In this document: positions 1 to 6,087 of the stretch, piece after piece | Layout of the letters: each line of letters starts with the position of its first letter | Position numbering within the stretch: the first letter of the stretch is position 1 | Assembly (NCBI GenBank): GCA_964524755.1 | Contig: CAZGDR010000065.1 | Coordinates: 1 to 8,371 of the forward strand | DNA: 8,371 nt | DNA from: JAQVOO01 sp964524755 | GTDB lineage: Bacteria; Spirochaetota; Spirochaetia; Sphaerochaetales; Sphaerochaetaceae | Direction: 5' to 3' | Translations under genes and position numbers: made by a program | The notes under the pieces: model-generated | What the model saw: only the letters and a program-made list of their open reading frames with translations | Told to the model about the DNA's origin: nothing | The model's database searches: none

Positions 1-938
1 GGGATTTAGTTAATGAGAGAGCCATTAGCATGTATCCAGAAGTTCTCGCTCAATCAGCCAAAGACAACTTAGAAGAATTAGGAGTCAAGGTAGAAATATT
101 TGATAGAGAGAAAATCAAAAAATTGAAGATGGATGCATTTTTAGCAGTTGCAGAAGGTTCTGACAAAGAACCAAGGTTCATAGTTATGAGTTATCATGGA
201 AATGCAGACTCTGATGAAACACTTGCGTTAGTAGGAAAAGGGATAACGTACGATTCCGGCGGATATTCAATTAAGCCTTCATCCGGTATGGATACCATGT
301 TCTCCGACATGGCTGGTTCTGCTACGGTAATCGGTGCAATGAAGGCCATTGCAAAGTCAAAACTAAAAAGAAATGTAGTTGGGCTAGTAGTTGCCTGTGA
401 GAACTTAATCTCTGGGAAAGCTTATAAGCCTGGCGATATTATAGGCTCTATGTCAGGAAAGACGATAGAAATCTTAAACACAGATGCTGAGGGAAGATTA
501 ATATTGGCAGACGCCTTGTGGTATGCTGCTACAGTTGTTAAAGCAGATAAAATCATTGATGTGGCTACTCTTACCGGCGCCTGCGTCGTAGCTTTAGGCA
601 GTACTAATACTGGAGCTATTACAAACAACAGTGATTTGATGGCAGATATAAAGAAAAGCTCTGATACTGCTGGGGAGCCGATATGGCAACTCCCTTCTGA
701 GCCTGAATACAGAGAAGCAATAAAAGGGGATTTCTCAGATCTTAAAAATGTCGCTGGAAGAGAGGCCGGAACCATAACTGCCGGGTTATTTTTAGAGGAA
801 TTTGTGAACGAGATCCCGTGGGTGCATTTAGATATTGCCGGCACTGCTTATCATGATAAACCGAAAGGATATCTGCCCAAGGGGGCAAGCGGGGTACATG
901 TAAAAACCTTGTACTACTTCACAAAAGAGGGATCATAA
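1..938 (+). CDS. pepA: Leucyl aminopeptidase (peptidase family M17), C-terminal part
   Basis: This is a cytosolic two-metal aminopeptidase that releases N-terminal residues from peptides. The reading frame is open to the left edge from base 3 (it begins D-L-V-N-E-R-A), so the ATG at base 30 is an internal methionine and the N-terminal domain is missing. Numbering from that methionine, the catalytic domain is intact. K70 and D75 lie in VGKGITYDSGG, K82 in SIKPS and D93 in FSDMAG. D152, E154 and R156 lie in NTDAEGRL. These spacings match the E. coli PepA metal and catalytic residues (K270, D275, K282, D293, D352, E354, R356) exactly, and the C-terminus falls where a roughly 500-residue PepA should end, so about 190 residues are lost to the edge. 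It is the only plus-strand gene and converges on the next operon. The family call is very secure; the exact substrate preference cannot be read. Confidence 0.95.
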   Translation, partial: DLVNERAISMYPEVLAQSAKDNLEELGVKVEIFDREKIKKLKMDAFLAVAEGSDKEPRFIVMSYHGNADSDETLALVGKGITYDSGGYSIKPSSGMDTMFSDMAGSATVIGAMKAIAKSKLKRNVVGLVVACENLISGKAYKPGDIIGSMSGKTIEILNTDAEGRLILADALWYAATVVKADKIIDVATLTGACVVALGSTNTGAITNNSDLMADIKKSSDTAGEPIWQLPSEPEYREAIKGDFSDLKNVAGREAGTITAGLFLEEFVNEIPWVHLDIAGTAYHDKPKGYLPKGASGVHVKTLYYFTKEGS

Positions 939-950
939 AAAAACATTTTG

Positions 951-981
951 CATACCGGGGGTATAACAGCCCCCCAGTATG
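951..981. terminator. Bidirectional hairpin terminator between converging units
   Basis: CATACCGGGGG at 951-961 can pair with CCCCCAGTATG at 971-981 across a nine-base loop, with one C/A mismatch in an 11-pair stem. It starts 13 bases after the aminopeptidase stop. Read on the minus strand, the stem is followed, after CAAAATG, by a run of seven T at about 938-944, which would suit termination of the leftward operon. On the plus strand only TTTAT follows, so termination of pepA is weaker. The position between convergent genes supports a shared terminator. Confidence 0.6.
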
Positions 982-987
982 TTTATG

Positions 988-1167
988 ATAATCAGTTGCA
1001 ATATTTCTGCCGACACTCTGTAGTTCGCCTTTAATAGCATCAAACAGCGCGTTTTTGGCTAAGTAAAACATTTCAAGATCACTTACTTTATCCAAAAGAG
1101 CTTCTTGGACGTAATAAGGTTTTGTTCTCCCGGTATTCTTTGCTAGATTATTGAGGCGGTCCGTCCG
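988..1167 (-). pseudogene. Remnant of a RelB/DinJ-like ribbon-helix-helix antitoxin
   Basis: The minus-strand frame from 1167 downward reads RTDRLNNLAKNTGRTKPYY, then VQEALLDKVSDLEMFYLAKN and ALFDAIKGELQSV. This resembles the helix-helix part of small antitoxin/repressor proteins of the RelB/DinJ/CopG type. Their usual pattern is L-x-x-LA-x-x-TGR-(S/T)-K-x-x-Y/F-x-x-EA-(I/L)-x-x-x-x-x-DLE-x-x-YLA. The N-terminal beta strand that contacts DNA is absent. A TAA stop (1168-1170) lies directly before the conserved part, and the first in-frame ATG comes only after the DLE motif. The frame then runs without a natural stop through the hairpin into the pepA 3' end (TGA at 919-921). No toxin gene is visible beside it. 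I read it as a decayed gene abutting the UPF0316 stop codon. The family call rests on pattern resemblance only. Confidence 0.55.
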
Positions 1168-1182
1168 TTAAAAAATCAGATA

Positions 1183-1719
1183 TTATTGTATTGAACTATA
1201 CCCACCTTTAATCTTTCTAGAATCAGTAACTATTATGACAGCGTTCTCACAGTTTTGGTTAATAATACTTTTAGCTTTTTTAATATACTTTCTTTTAAGA
1301 AATAATAATAACAAATCGTTATCACCACTACGGCCTGTCCCTTTTATTACAGTTACCCCAAAGCCTCCATCACGTAATACATCAGCTAATTGCTTACTAC
1401 TTTTTGATTCGGGTACAATAATCTCAATTGAACTAAAACCAAATGCTAGCTTTTCTTCGAGCCAACTACCTAAGTAGGTCCCAGTTGCAAAAGCTACGAT
1501 AAAGACAAGTACACGTACGGGATCATCTTGAAATCCTGTTAGTACGGTTCCTGTAATTACTAGCCATATTAGAATATCAAAAAAAGCAATGATAGCCCCT
1601 TTTACTCTTTCCCCACGACTAATGAGAACTCTACGCAATGTCGCTATGGTTACTTCAAGAATTTTTCCAAAGAATATAACAAAATATATACCAGTTCCAA
1701 TGTTACCTAAAACATCCAT
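1183..1719 (-). CDS. UPF0316 membrane protein (DUF5698 + DUF2179)
   Basis: This is a 178-residue protein of the UPF0316 family, function unknown. Three hydrophobic helices (about residues 6-26, 41-62 and 68-88) form the membrane part, with the characteristic R-x-x-x-x-x-RG-x-x segment between the first two. The cytosolic C-terminal DUF2179 domain (about 97-172) carries the family pattern GFGVTVIKGTGRSG, a basic KRK, and TDSRKIKGG near the end. I chose the ATG at 1719 over the in-frame TTG at 1731 because TGGAG (1726-1730) sits six bases upstream of it. It is the last gene of the leftward cluster, 73 bases after yjbQ, and ends 16 bases before the antitoxin relic. DUF2179 domains are found in several membrane proteins and are thought to bind a ligand, but the ligand here is not known. 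Confidence 0.88.
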   Translation of the reverse strand: MDVLGNIGTGIYFVIFFGKILEVTIATLRRVLISRGERVKGAIIAFFDILIWLVITGTVLTGFQDDPVRVLVFIVAFATGTYLGSWLEEKLAFGFSSIEIIVPESKSSKQLADVLRDGGFGVTVIKGTGRSGDNDLLLLFLKRKYIKKAKSIINQNCENAVIIVTDSRKIKGGYSSIQ

Positions 1720-1792
1720 AGGAAACTCCAAAAGCGTGATTGATTTAATATAACAGATAAGTTAATTAGGAAAAGGATTTTTTTAGAAAATT

Positions 1793-2209
1793 CTACTCCC
1801 CAATAATCTTCACTAACACCCGTTTCTTTCTTTTCCCATCGAACTCACCATAGAAGATCTGTTCCCAAGGGCCAAAATCTAAAGCTCCGTTAGTAATGGC
1901 TACAACTACTTCCCTACCCATGATAGAACGCTTTAGGTGGGCATCAGCATTATCTTCATACCCGTTGTGGTGGTATTGGCTATGGGGCTTCTCTGGTGCT
2001 AATTTCTCTAACCAGGTTTCAAAGTCTCGGTGTAACCCAGATTCATCGTCATTGATGAATACACTGGCGGTAATGTGCATGGCATTTACAAGAAGTAAAC
2101 CTTCAGTTATACCACTCTCTGCTAAACACTGATTTACGTGTCCTGTTATATTAATGAATTCACGACGCTTCTTAATGTCAAAGAATAGTTCTTTTCTATA
2201 CGATTTCAA
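1793..2209 (-). CDS. yjbQ: YjbQ family protein (UPF0047, secondary thiamine-phosphate synthase type)
   Basis: This is a 138-residue cytosolic protein of the widespread YjbQ/UPF0047 family (TIGR00149), full length for the family. Members can show weak thiamine-phosphate synthase activity, but the physiological role is unsettled. Family signatures are all present: NAMHITASVFINDDESGLH (H45, D54, E56, H60), YHHNGYEDNADAHLKR (H91), the IMGREVVV segment (E100), and DFGPWEQIFYGEFDG followed by a basic KRKKR and a VKIIGE C-terminus. The start codon is TTG: GGAGG at 2216-2220 lies six bases before TTG at 2207-2209, and no ATG fits both the family start and the ribosome site. It begins 18 bases after the hemerythrin-like/PAS gene ends, so the two are probably translated from one mRNA. 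Confidence 0.93.
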   Translation of the reverse strand: MKSYRKELFFDIKKRREFINITGHVNQCLAESGITEGLLLVNAMHITASVFINDDESGLHRDFETWLEKLAPEKPHSQYHHNGYEDNADAHLKRSIMGREVVVAITNGALDFGPWEQIFYGEFDGKRKKRVLVKIIGE

Positions 2210-2227
2210 TGGAATCCTCCTATAATA

Positions 2228-3400
2228 TTATTCTTCCCAGTCGAGTAATCTCATTTCACCTTCTAACTCTTTTATATCGGTAATATCTTGAGTGACTTCA
2301 AGTGTACCCTCATAAGCACCTGCCTCATCATAGATAGCTGTATAGGTTATTCGAATAAAACGTCCCTTCAGATGAATACGAAATTCAGCATATTTTTTAG
2401 TTCCGCTATGGAAGGCATCGAGGATACGTTGCACTATATGAACACTGGTGGGTGGATGGCAGTTCTGGACGGTTCTTCCTACTACAGCTTTGGCTCTGGG
2501 AAAAATACGGTGCTCTGGAGTGTTGAAATAGACTACCCTATCCTCAGCATCTACCAGCGTGATATCGACAGGTAAGTTATTAAAGATTTGTAGTAATTGG
2601 CGTACTGTAGGATTACCGGTAACTAGATCAATTTGACCATCTGAGAGTTGTGCCTGAGATGGATCCACCTGCCCTTGGGCATGTTGATCCTCCGATAACC
2701 CCATTAACTCAGCTCGTGGGATGTGCTCAATTATCGTGGGAAGCAGAACCTGTTCCTCCCGAAAGACAATCGTCTTCATGTCAAAAAAGAGTGCGCCAAA
2801 CAACTTGTTAAGTTCGGGTAAAGGATACGCTGGTTCCGTAATAACCTCCTGTAGTGTTTGTAACGTTTTTCTAATATCATCATGTATTGCCCACATGACT
2901 AAGACGCACCGACTCTCTTCTACATGCTTCTCCACAACTGGGAATAAAATATTTTCTTTCATCTCATATATGCTGGTAAGTTTAGCGAGATCGGCGAGAG
3001 CAGTTTGAATAATTGATTTTTGTTCTGGAGCTATCTTTCCTTGGACATTAATCTTGGACACTACAGGTTTAAGATTATCTAAAATCTGTATAATTTCATC
3101 GTTATGCGCAAGCAGTTGTTCAACGAAAGGGATCGTACGCTCAAATGGTCGCACAGTTTTAGAGAGGGCCTTAGAAAAAGAGTGTAGCATGCGCGTCACA
3201 ATAATCTTAACTAAATCGATATCTTCCACTGTTTTCATGATAGTATCGACTAACACCATCGTCTCTTGCGATGTGACAGTATCAAACAAAGGTTTAGCCC
3301 GCTCCAAATTAACCGTATTAGAGGCAGGATCAACTAAACCAAGTGTATAAGGCAAGAGAACACTTTGTCGTGAAGAGATAGTGCGTTCAGCAATCTCCAT
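2228..3400 (-). CDS. Hemerythrin-like / PAS_10 sensor protein (DUF438-type)
   Basis: This is a 390-residue predicted cytosolic sensor with no membrane segment and no kinase or output domain. An N-terminal helical part (about 1-110) holds SQETMVLVD and leads into a hemerythrin-like four-helix region (about 95-226). Visible candidate ligands there are H99, E149 in YEMKENILFP, H173-D174 in MWAIHDDIR, and E215/E216 in FREEQVLLP. A linker rich in Q and D follows (about 237-260). The PAS_10 domain (265-378) contains NNLPVDITLVD, the diagnostic FPRAKAVVGRTVQNCHPP, and TLEVTQDITDIKELEGE at the end. I chose ATG 3398-3400, one base after the cupin stop, with AAGG/GAGG just upstream. The longer frame back to 3478 would overlap the cupin and add an unlikely hydrophobic tail. 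The His expected before YxxKE is Ile here, so a full di-iron site is doubtful. It probably senses oxygen, redox state or a small ligand, which is inferred from domains. Confidence 0.85.
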   Translation of the reverse strand: MEIAERTISSRQSVLLPYTLGLVDPASNTVNLERAKPLFDTVTSQETMVLVDTIMKTVEDIDLVKIIVTRMLHSFSKALSKTVRPFERTIPFVEQLLAHNDEIIQILDNLKPVVSKINVQGKIAPEQKSIIQTALADLAKLTSIYEMKENILFPVVEKHVEESRCVLVMWAIHDDIRKTLQTLQEVITEPAYPLPELNKLFGALFFDMKTIVFREEQVLLPTIIEHIPRAELMGLSEDQHAQGQVDPSQAQLSDGQIDLVTGNPTVRQLLQIFNNLPVDITLVDAEDRVVYFNTPEHRIFPRAKAVVGRTVQNCHPPTSVHIVQRILDAFHSGTKKYAEFRIHLKGRFIRITYTAIYDEAGAYEGTLEVTQDITDIKELEGEMRLLDWEE

Positions 3401-3401
3401 A

Positions 3402-3749
3402 TTAAGCCTCGCCTTTCTTAGGTACGATGCAAATAAATACAAAATTATCCGAGCCAGCATTAGATACTTGGTGTTCAATATCTGACGGAACGTAAGCTAC
3501 AGACCCAGGTGTTAATGAAGTCTCTTTTCCTGCCATAAAAAGAGTCCCCTCGCCTTCCACAGCGTACATGATATGAGGCCAGGGATGGGCATGTCGTGGC
3601 GCGTAGCCTCCTTTACCTAAGGTAAATAGACGCATGACATAATCGTCCCACCCTTGTTCTGGCCCAATCAGTATCTGTTTTTCTACAGCATGCATCAAAG
3701 GACTATCTATTACTTTTTTCTCAATATTATCTTTATGACCTACAAACAT
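3402..3749 (-). CDS. Small single-domain cupin protein
   Basis: This is a 115-residue single-cupin beta-barrel protein. Cupin motif 1 is GGYAPRHAHPWPHIMYAVEG, giving candidate metal ligands H53, H55, H59 and perhaps E65. Motif 2 is PGSVAYVPSDIEHQVSNAG, giving H93. The Trp between the histidines is a variation of the usual pattern. The GGAGG at 3755-3759 lies five bases before ATG 3747-3749, which I take as the start. An in-frame ATG at 3767 would add MNTEVC but has a weaker site (AAGGG, nine bases away). It is the first gene of the cluster and ends one base before the hemerythrin-like/PAS start, so coupling is likely. Proteins of this kind may be metal-dependent oxygenases, isomerases or ligand-binding accessory proteins; the sequence does not say which. 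Confidence 0.88.
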   Translation of the reverse strand: MFVGHKDNIEKKVIDSPLMHAVEKQILIGPEQGWDDYVMRLFTLGKGGYAPRHAHPWPHIMYAVEGEGTLFMAGKETSLTPGSVAYVPSDIEHQVSNAGSDNFVFICIVPKKGEA

Positions 3750-3798
3750 ACACACCTCCGTATTCATTAAAGGCTACCCTTCTCCCCCACCTTCTAGG

Positions 3799-3819
3799 TA
3801 GAGTTAGAGATGAACTCTA
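3799..3819. repeat. Perfect inverted repeat in the cupin leader
   Basis: TAGAGTT (3799-3805) and AACTCTA (3813-3819) are perfect inverted copies around a seven-base centre, AGAGATG. On the minus-strand transcript this lies at about +5 to +25 from the predicted start, so it could be either a regulator-binding site or a 5' mRNA hairpin. There is no T-run after it, so it is not a terminator. Confidence 0.5.
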
Positions 3820-3845
3820 TCACCTCTGCATAATACGGCATCTCT
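3806..3845. repeat. Second inverted repeat flanking the -10 of the cupin promoter
   Basis: AGAGATG at 3806-3812 (the centre of the leader repeat) is an exact inverted copy of CATCTCT at 3839-3845, which lies in the promoter spacer. The two arms bracket the -10 hexamer and the predicted transcription start. Because one arm lies upstream of the start, this pairing could act only at the DNA level, for example as two half-sites for a repressor. It could also be chance in a short region. Confidence 0.4.
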
Positions 3846-3858
3846 CATTAATCGTCAA
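3830..3858 (-). promoter_or_regulatory. Sigma70-type promoter of the cupin-sensor-yjbQ cluster
   Basis: On the minus strand a -35 TTGACG (3853-3858) is followed by a 17-base spacer and a -10 TATTAT (3830-3835), five of six matches in each box at optimal spacing. The predicted start is near 3823, giving a leader of about 74 bases before the cupin start codon. It is the best promoter in the window. Confidence 0.7.
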
Positions 3859-4059
3859 ACAATCATGCCCAGGACCTGAGTTCAATAAATTGCTTTACCA
3901 GTCAAGGAATGCAAGGTCATAACTGATACCTCTGGTGAGATTTTTCCTTTTTCCATGCTCTTATAATAAAAACTTCTTGATTGTGCAGAATACCACACAA
4001 TAGAGCCTGATTTATTATTATAGAGGCCACTGGCATGTATGTTGAACTAGTGATTTAAA

Positions 4060-4893
4060 TTAGCTAATAGAGGTAACTTTACCCGCATAATTAGCGAAAT
4101 ATCCCGAACAACATTCTTGTAACATCTTACTAGCTTTATCCCCCGTGCAATGTGAAACTCCCAATAATGGAATAGAACGCTCAATGAGCTCTTGCACTAC
4201 TATTTCACGTCTTTCATTTGATACATCAAAAAGGTGGATACCACCAAACAAAGCATGAATCGGACGTGAAAAGCGGACAGCAACCGTATCAATAATATTT
4301 AGGATCCCTGGGTGTGAACACCCCACAATGACAATCAAACCAGGTGGAGCATCTATGACCATTATTACTTCATCAATAAAGGTATCTATTTGTTTGCCCT
4401 CTCCTTCTTCAATCAGGAAACGTGGATTGGGTTGTTCTATAGGATGAATAGGTGCGAACTCAGAAACGAGCCATATACCCGGATGGATCATAACTGTATC
4501 TGTACAGACTGTCCGCCACATTAACTGATGTTTATTAACAAGTTCGTTGTTAATCTTTAATCCATTGGGGCGTAATCCGCCAGGATCTTTAGCATATTTT
4601 TTCTTCTCAAACCCACTTCCAGTCCAAAGAGGTAGTGCAGAATATGAATATGTCTCTAAGAGAGGAACAACCCCTCCCCCGTGATCATAATGACCATGAC
4701 TAATAACCAGGTGGTCTAAGTCTGAGAGATCCACTCCAAGCTTATCTGCATTGCGAATAAATGCGGCTCCACAACCAGTGTCAAAAAGAACTCGAATGTG
4801 ACCAATTTCTATAAAACAAGAAAATCCATGTTCAGCCTCTAAGTTACTCTCGGGCAAGGCATGGTTATCGATGAGTGTTGTAATTCTGACCAT
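4060..4893 (-). CDS. Metallo-beta-lactamase-fold hydrolase (COG1237 type)
   Basis: This is a 277-residue cytosolic MBL-fold protein, full length. The metal motif HGHYDHGGG gives H66, H68, D70 and H71. Further ligands are H194 in VGCSHPGILNII, H220 in GGIHLFD and H248 in SHCTG. The GCSHPG-x-x-NII plus GG-x-HL pattern is typical of COG1237 proteins. Some of these are annotated as beta-ribofuranosylaminobenzene-5'-phosphate (methanopterin pathway) synthases, but in bacteria they are usually of unknown substrate and that name should not be transferred. ATG 4891-4893 is supported by AAGGAGG (4899-4905) five bases upstream. It has its own promoter and lies 310 bases upstream of the cupin start, in the same direction, so it is probably a separate unit. 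A cluster of Cys (C261, C262) near the end is not a known family ligand. Confidence 0.9.
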   Translation of the reverse strand: MVRITTLIDNHALPESNLEAEHGFSCFIEIGHIRVLFDTGCGAAFIRNADKLGVDLSDLDHLVISHGHYDHGGGVVPLLETYSYSALPLWTGSGFEKKKYAKDPGGLRPNGLKINNELVNKHQLMWRTVCTDTVMIHPGIWLVSEFAPIHPIEQPNPRFLIEEGEGKQIDTFIDEVIMVIDAPPGLIVIVGCSHPGILNIIDTVAVRFSRPIHALFGGIHLFDVSNERREIVVQELIERSIPLLGVSHCTGDKASKMLQECCSGYFANYAGKVTSIS

Positions 4894-4910
4894 TCCGCCC
4901 TCCTTGCTCC

Positions 4911-4939
4911 ATAATACACGACATTATACTACCACGCAA
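4911..4939 (-). promoter_or_regulatory. Promoter of the MBL hydrolase gene
   Basis: The minus strand has TTGCGT (4934-4939), a 17-base spacer and TATTAT (4911-4916). The predicted start lies only a few bases before the ribosome site AAGGAGG, so the leader would be short (about 10-15 bases). A second TATAAT-like hexamer lies inside the spacer (about 4922-4927) but has no -35 partner. Confidence 0.6.
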
Positions 4940-5083
4940 GGAATTATTATCTTTTTCGGGAAGTGAGTCTTTGTTCTTGATTAGCGGAAATCGGACTATT
5001 CTTTAGTAATTTTTCTTATAAAATTGCCCGTTACATGTAAAACAAACTGAAAATCATATTAGCATGGGTCATAAAAAAAAGTT

Positions 5084-5587
5084 TCACAGAAAAAAATCGA
5101 GCAGAAATACATTCCAGAAAATAGTCACAGAATTTTTGGGAATATTGTAAAAAGCACTAAGATTGATTGAACGTTCACGTAATAAAAAACGGGGCCCACC
5201 AATCGCAAGTGGGGAAATACGGATAAAGGGACCATATGAAGAGCAAGAAGAATCAAGCTTACCCATAAACCCTAGACTCAAATACATATTTAGATATGAA
5301 GGTACAACATCTGGCTCGACATAAACGGGACCCACCAGAGCATAGGTGAGCGCAAATCCCCCTAGAAGTTGATTTGTAGGGTGTGGTGTTGCTTCTGTGA
5401 TGATAAATGCCTCAACCTCCCATGCCGGAGCCATCTCTAATACTAAGCCAGTTTGGACAAAGGTGCCATTTTGCACAATATCATTTTGGCGTGGAAGGTT
5501 CCAAATTCCTAGCGAGATCCCTAGTTCTGTAGCTGGAAGGCTACTCATGCAAAGAACACATATAACAAGTACAAAACACTTCTTCAT
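5084..5587 (-). CDS. Exported beta-barrel-like protein, unknown family
   Basis: This is a 167-residue protein I do not recognise. It begins with a typical Sec signal peptide: MKK, a hydrophobic core of about 12 residues, and a likely cleavage after SLPA (residue 20). The mature part alternates polar and hydrophobic residues, is rich in Gly, Leu and aromatics (GLVLEMAPAWEVEAFI, YLNMYLSLGFMG, RSINLSAFYN), and ends in FWNVFLLDFFL with a terminal hydrophobic residue. These traits suit a small outer-membrane beta-barrel. I chose ATG 5585-5587 because AAAGGAGG precedes it and the signal peptide starts there. The longer frame back to 5713 would be an unlikely extension running through the upstream gene. 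Its ribosome site overlaps the stop of the upstream gene, so the two are translationally linked. After the stop there is a run of eight T (on the minus strand) but no clear hairpin. Confidence 0.7.
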   Translation of the reverse strand: MKKCFVLVICVLCMSSLPATELGISLGIWNLPRQNDIVQNGTFVQTGLVLEMAPAWEVEAFIITEATPHPTNQLLGGFALTYALVGPVYVEPDVVPSYLNMYLSLGFMGKLDSSCSSYGPFIRISPLAIGGPRFLLRERSINLSAFYNIPKNSVTIFWNVFLLDFFL

Positions 5588-5597
5588 GACCCCTCCT

Positions 5598-5987
5598 TTA
5601 CCACAAATAATGAGAAATTTCGAATAACCGTATACCCCAACCCCAAGTCTCTTTTTCTCTATCCCATAGAACTCGGGCACCGAGAATGCCAATTTGCTTA
5701 TCACTGAAATCAAACATGAGCGGTTGAAGTGTCACCGTAGCAGCGACAAATTCTGTTGCCCGCAGATCAAAGATCATTGAAACGCCCACCGTTGGTGCAT
5801 AAGCACTATGACGGCGAAACAGGGATGCAAAGGGATGCTTCTGCAATCTAAAAAGGGGAATATCTGCACCAACTGAAGCTAGAAGATGTTCACCTGCACT
5901 CATTGCTAGGCCACCTTGTAGAGAGGGTCCCAAGAGAAAAGGTCTCAGGTTAAGATCAATTGAAAGATATTCAGTAGTTGCAATTGA
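5598..5987 (-). CDS. Envelope protein, C-terminal part (start lost in assembly gap)
   Basis: This is an open frame of 129 residues whose 5' end is lost in the N run. It does not resemble the C-terminus of a phospholipase-D enzyme. Instead it shows strand-like alternation with many Gly, Phe and aromatic residues (FLLGPSLQGGLAMSAGEHLL, GVSMIFDLRATEF, GILGARVLWDREKETWGWG), ending in IRLFEISHYLW. A terminal aromatic is typical of outer-membrane barrels. It is therefore most likely a separate exported barrel protein that began inside the gap. It ends 10 bases before the next start, and its stop overlaps the next gene's ribosome site. It and the next gene could be distant paralogues (both contain an I/L-x-PL strand), but the similarity is too weak to assert. 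Confidence 0.6.
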   Translation of the reverse strand, partial: SIATTEYLSIDLNLRPFLLGPSLQGGLAMSAGEHLLASVGADIPLFRLQKHPFASLFRRHSAYAPTVGVSMIFDLRATEFVAATVTLQPLMFDFSDKQIGILGARVLWDREKETWGWGIRLFEISHYLW

Positions 5988-6087
5988 NNNNNNNNNNNNN
6001 NNNNNNNNNNNNNNNNNNNNNNNNNNNNNNNNNNNNNNNNNNNNNNNNNNNNNNNNNNNNNNNNNNNNNNNNNNNNNNNNNNNNNNN
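5988..6087. other. Assembly gap (100 N)
   Basis: Exactly 100 N, the usual placeholder for a scaffold gap of unknown length. It cuts the phospholipase-D gene just after its second HKD motif, and the start of the next gene is missing too. The true missing length is at least the C-terminal part of one gene plus the N-terminal part of another, so it may be several hundred bases. The frame agreement across it is accidental. Confidence 0.97.

Larger units (their letters stand above)
3750..4059. other. Intergenic region with cupin-cluster promoter and inverted repeats
   Basis: This 310-base stretch lies between the MBL hydrolase stop and the cupin start. Its left half holds the cupin promoter and the overlapping inverted repeats listed separately. 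Its right half (about 3882-4046) holds a 54-codon minus-strand open frame that I do not accept as a gene (no ribosome site, no recognisable family). No convincing terminator follows the hydrolase gene. No RNA gene or repeat is recognised. Confidence 0.6.

Noticed and set aside
422..844. 140-codon minus-strand frame opposite the aminopeptidase
   Set aside because: It is the antisense shadow of a strongly conserved M17 catalytic domain. Its translation has no recognisable motif.
3401..3478. Longer start for the hemerythrin-like/PAS protein with a hydrophobic N-terminal helix
   Set aside because: It would overlap the cupin coding region by 77 bases. The ATG at 3400 has a good ribosome site and sits one base after the cupin stop. 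The hydrophobic segment is the out-of-frame reading of the cupin's conserved C-terminus.
3882..4046. 54-codon open frame on the minus strand (contains SGSIVWYSAQSRSFYYKS)
   Set aside because: It has no ribosome site, its only ATGs are late in the frame, I recognise no family, and an open frame of this length is expected by chance in AT-rich spacer DNA. It could be a gene relic but I cannot support it.
4060..4893. Naming the MBL hydrolase as a methanopterin-pathway synthase
   Set aside because: That name is attached to some COG1237 members, but nothing else of that pathway is present and most bacterial members have unknown substrates.
5588..5713. 42-residue N-terminal extension of the barrel-like protein
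   Set aside because: It would overlap the upstream gene and bury the signal peptide. The internal ATG at 5587 has AAAGGAGG and begins a canonical signal peptide.
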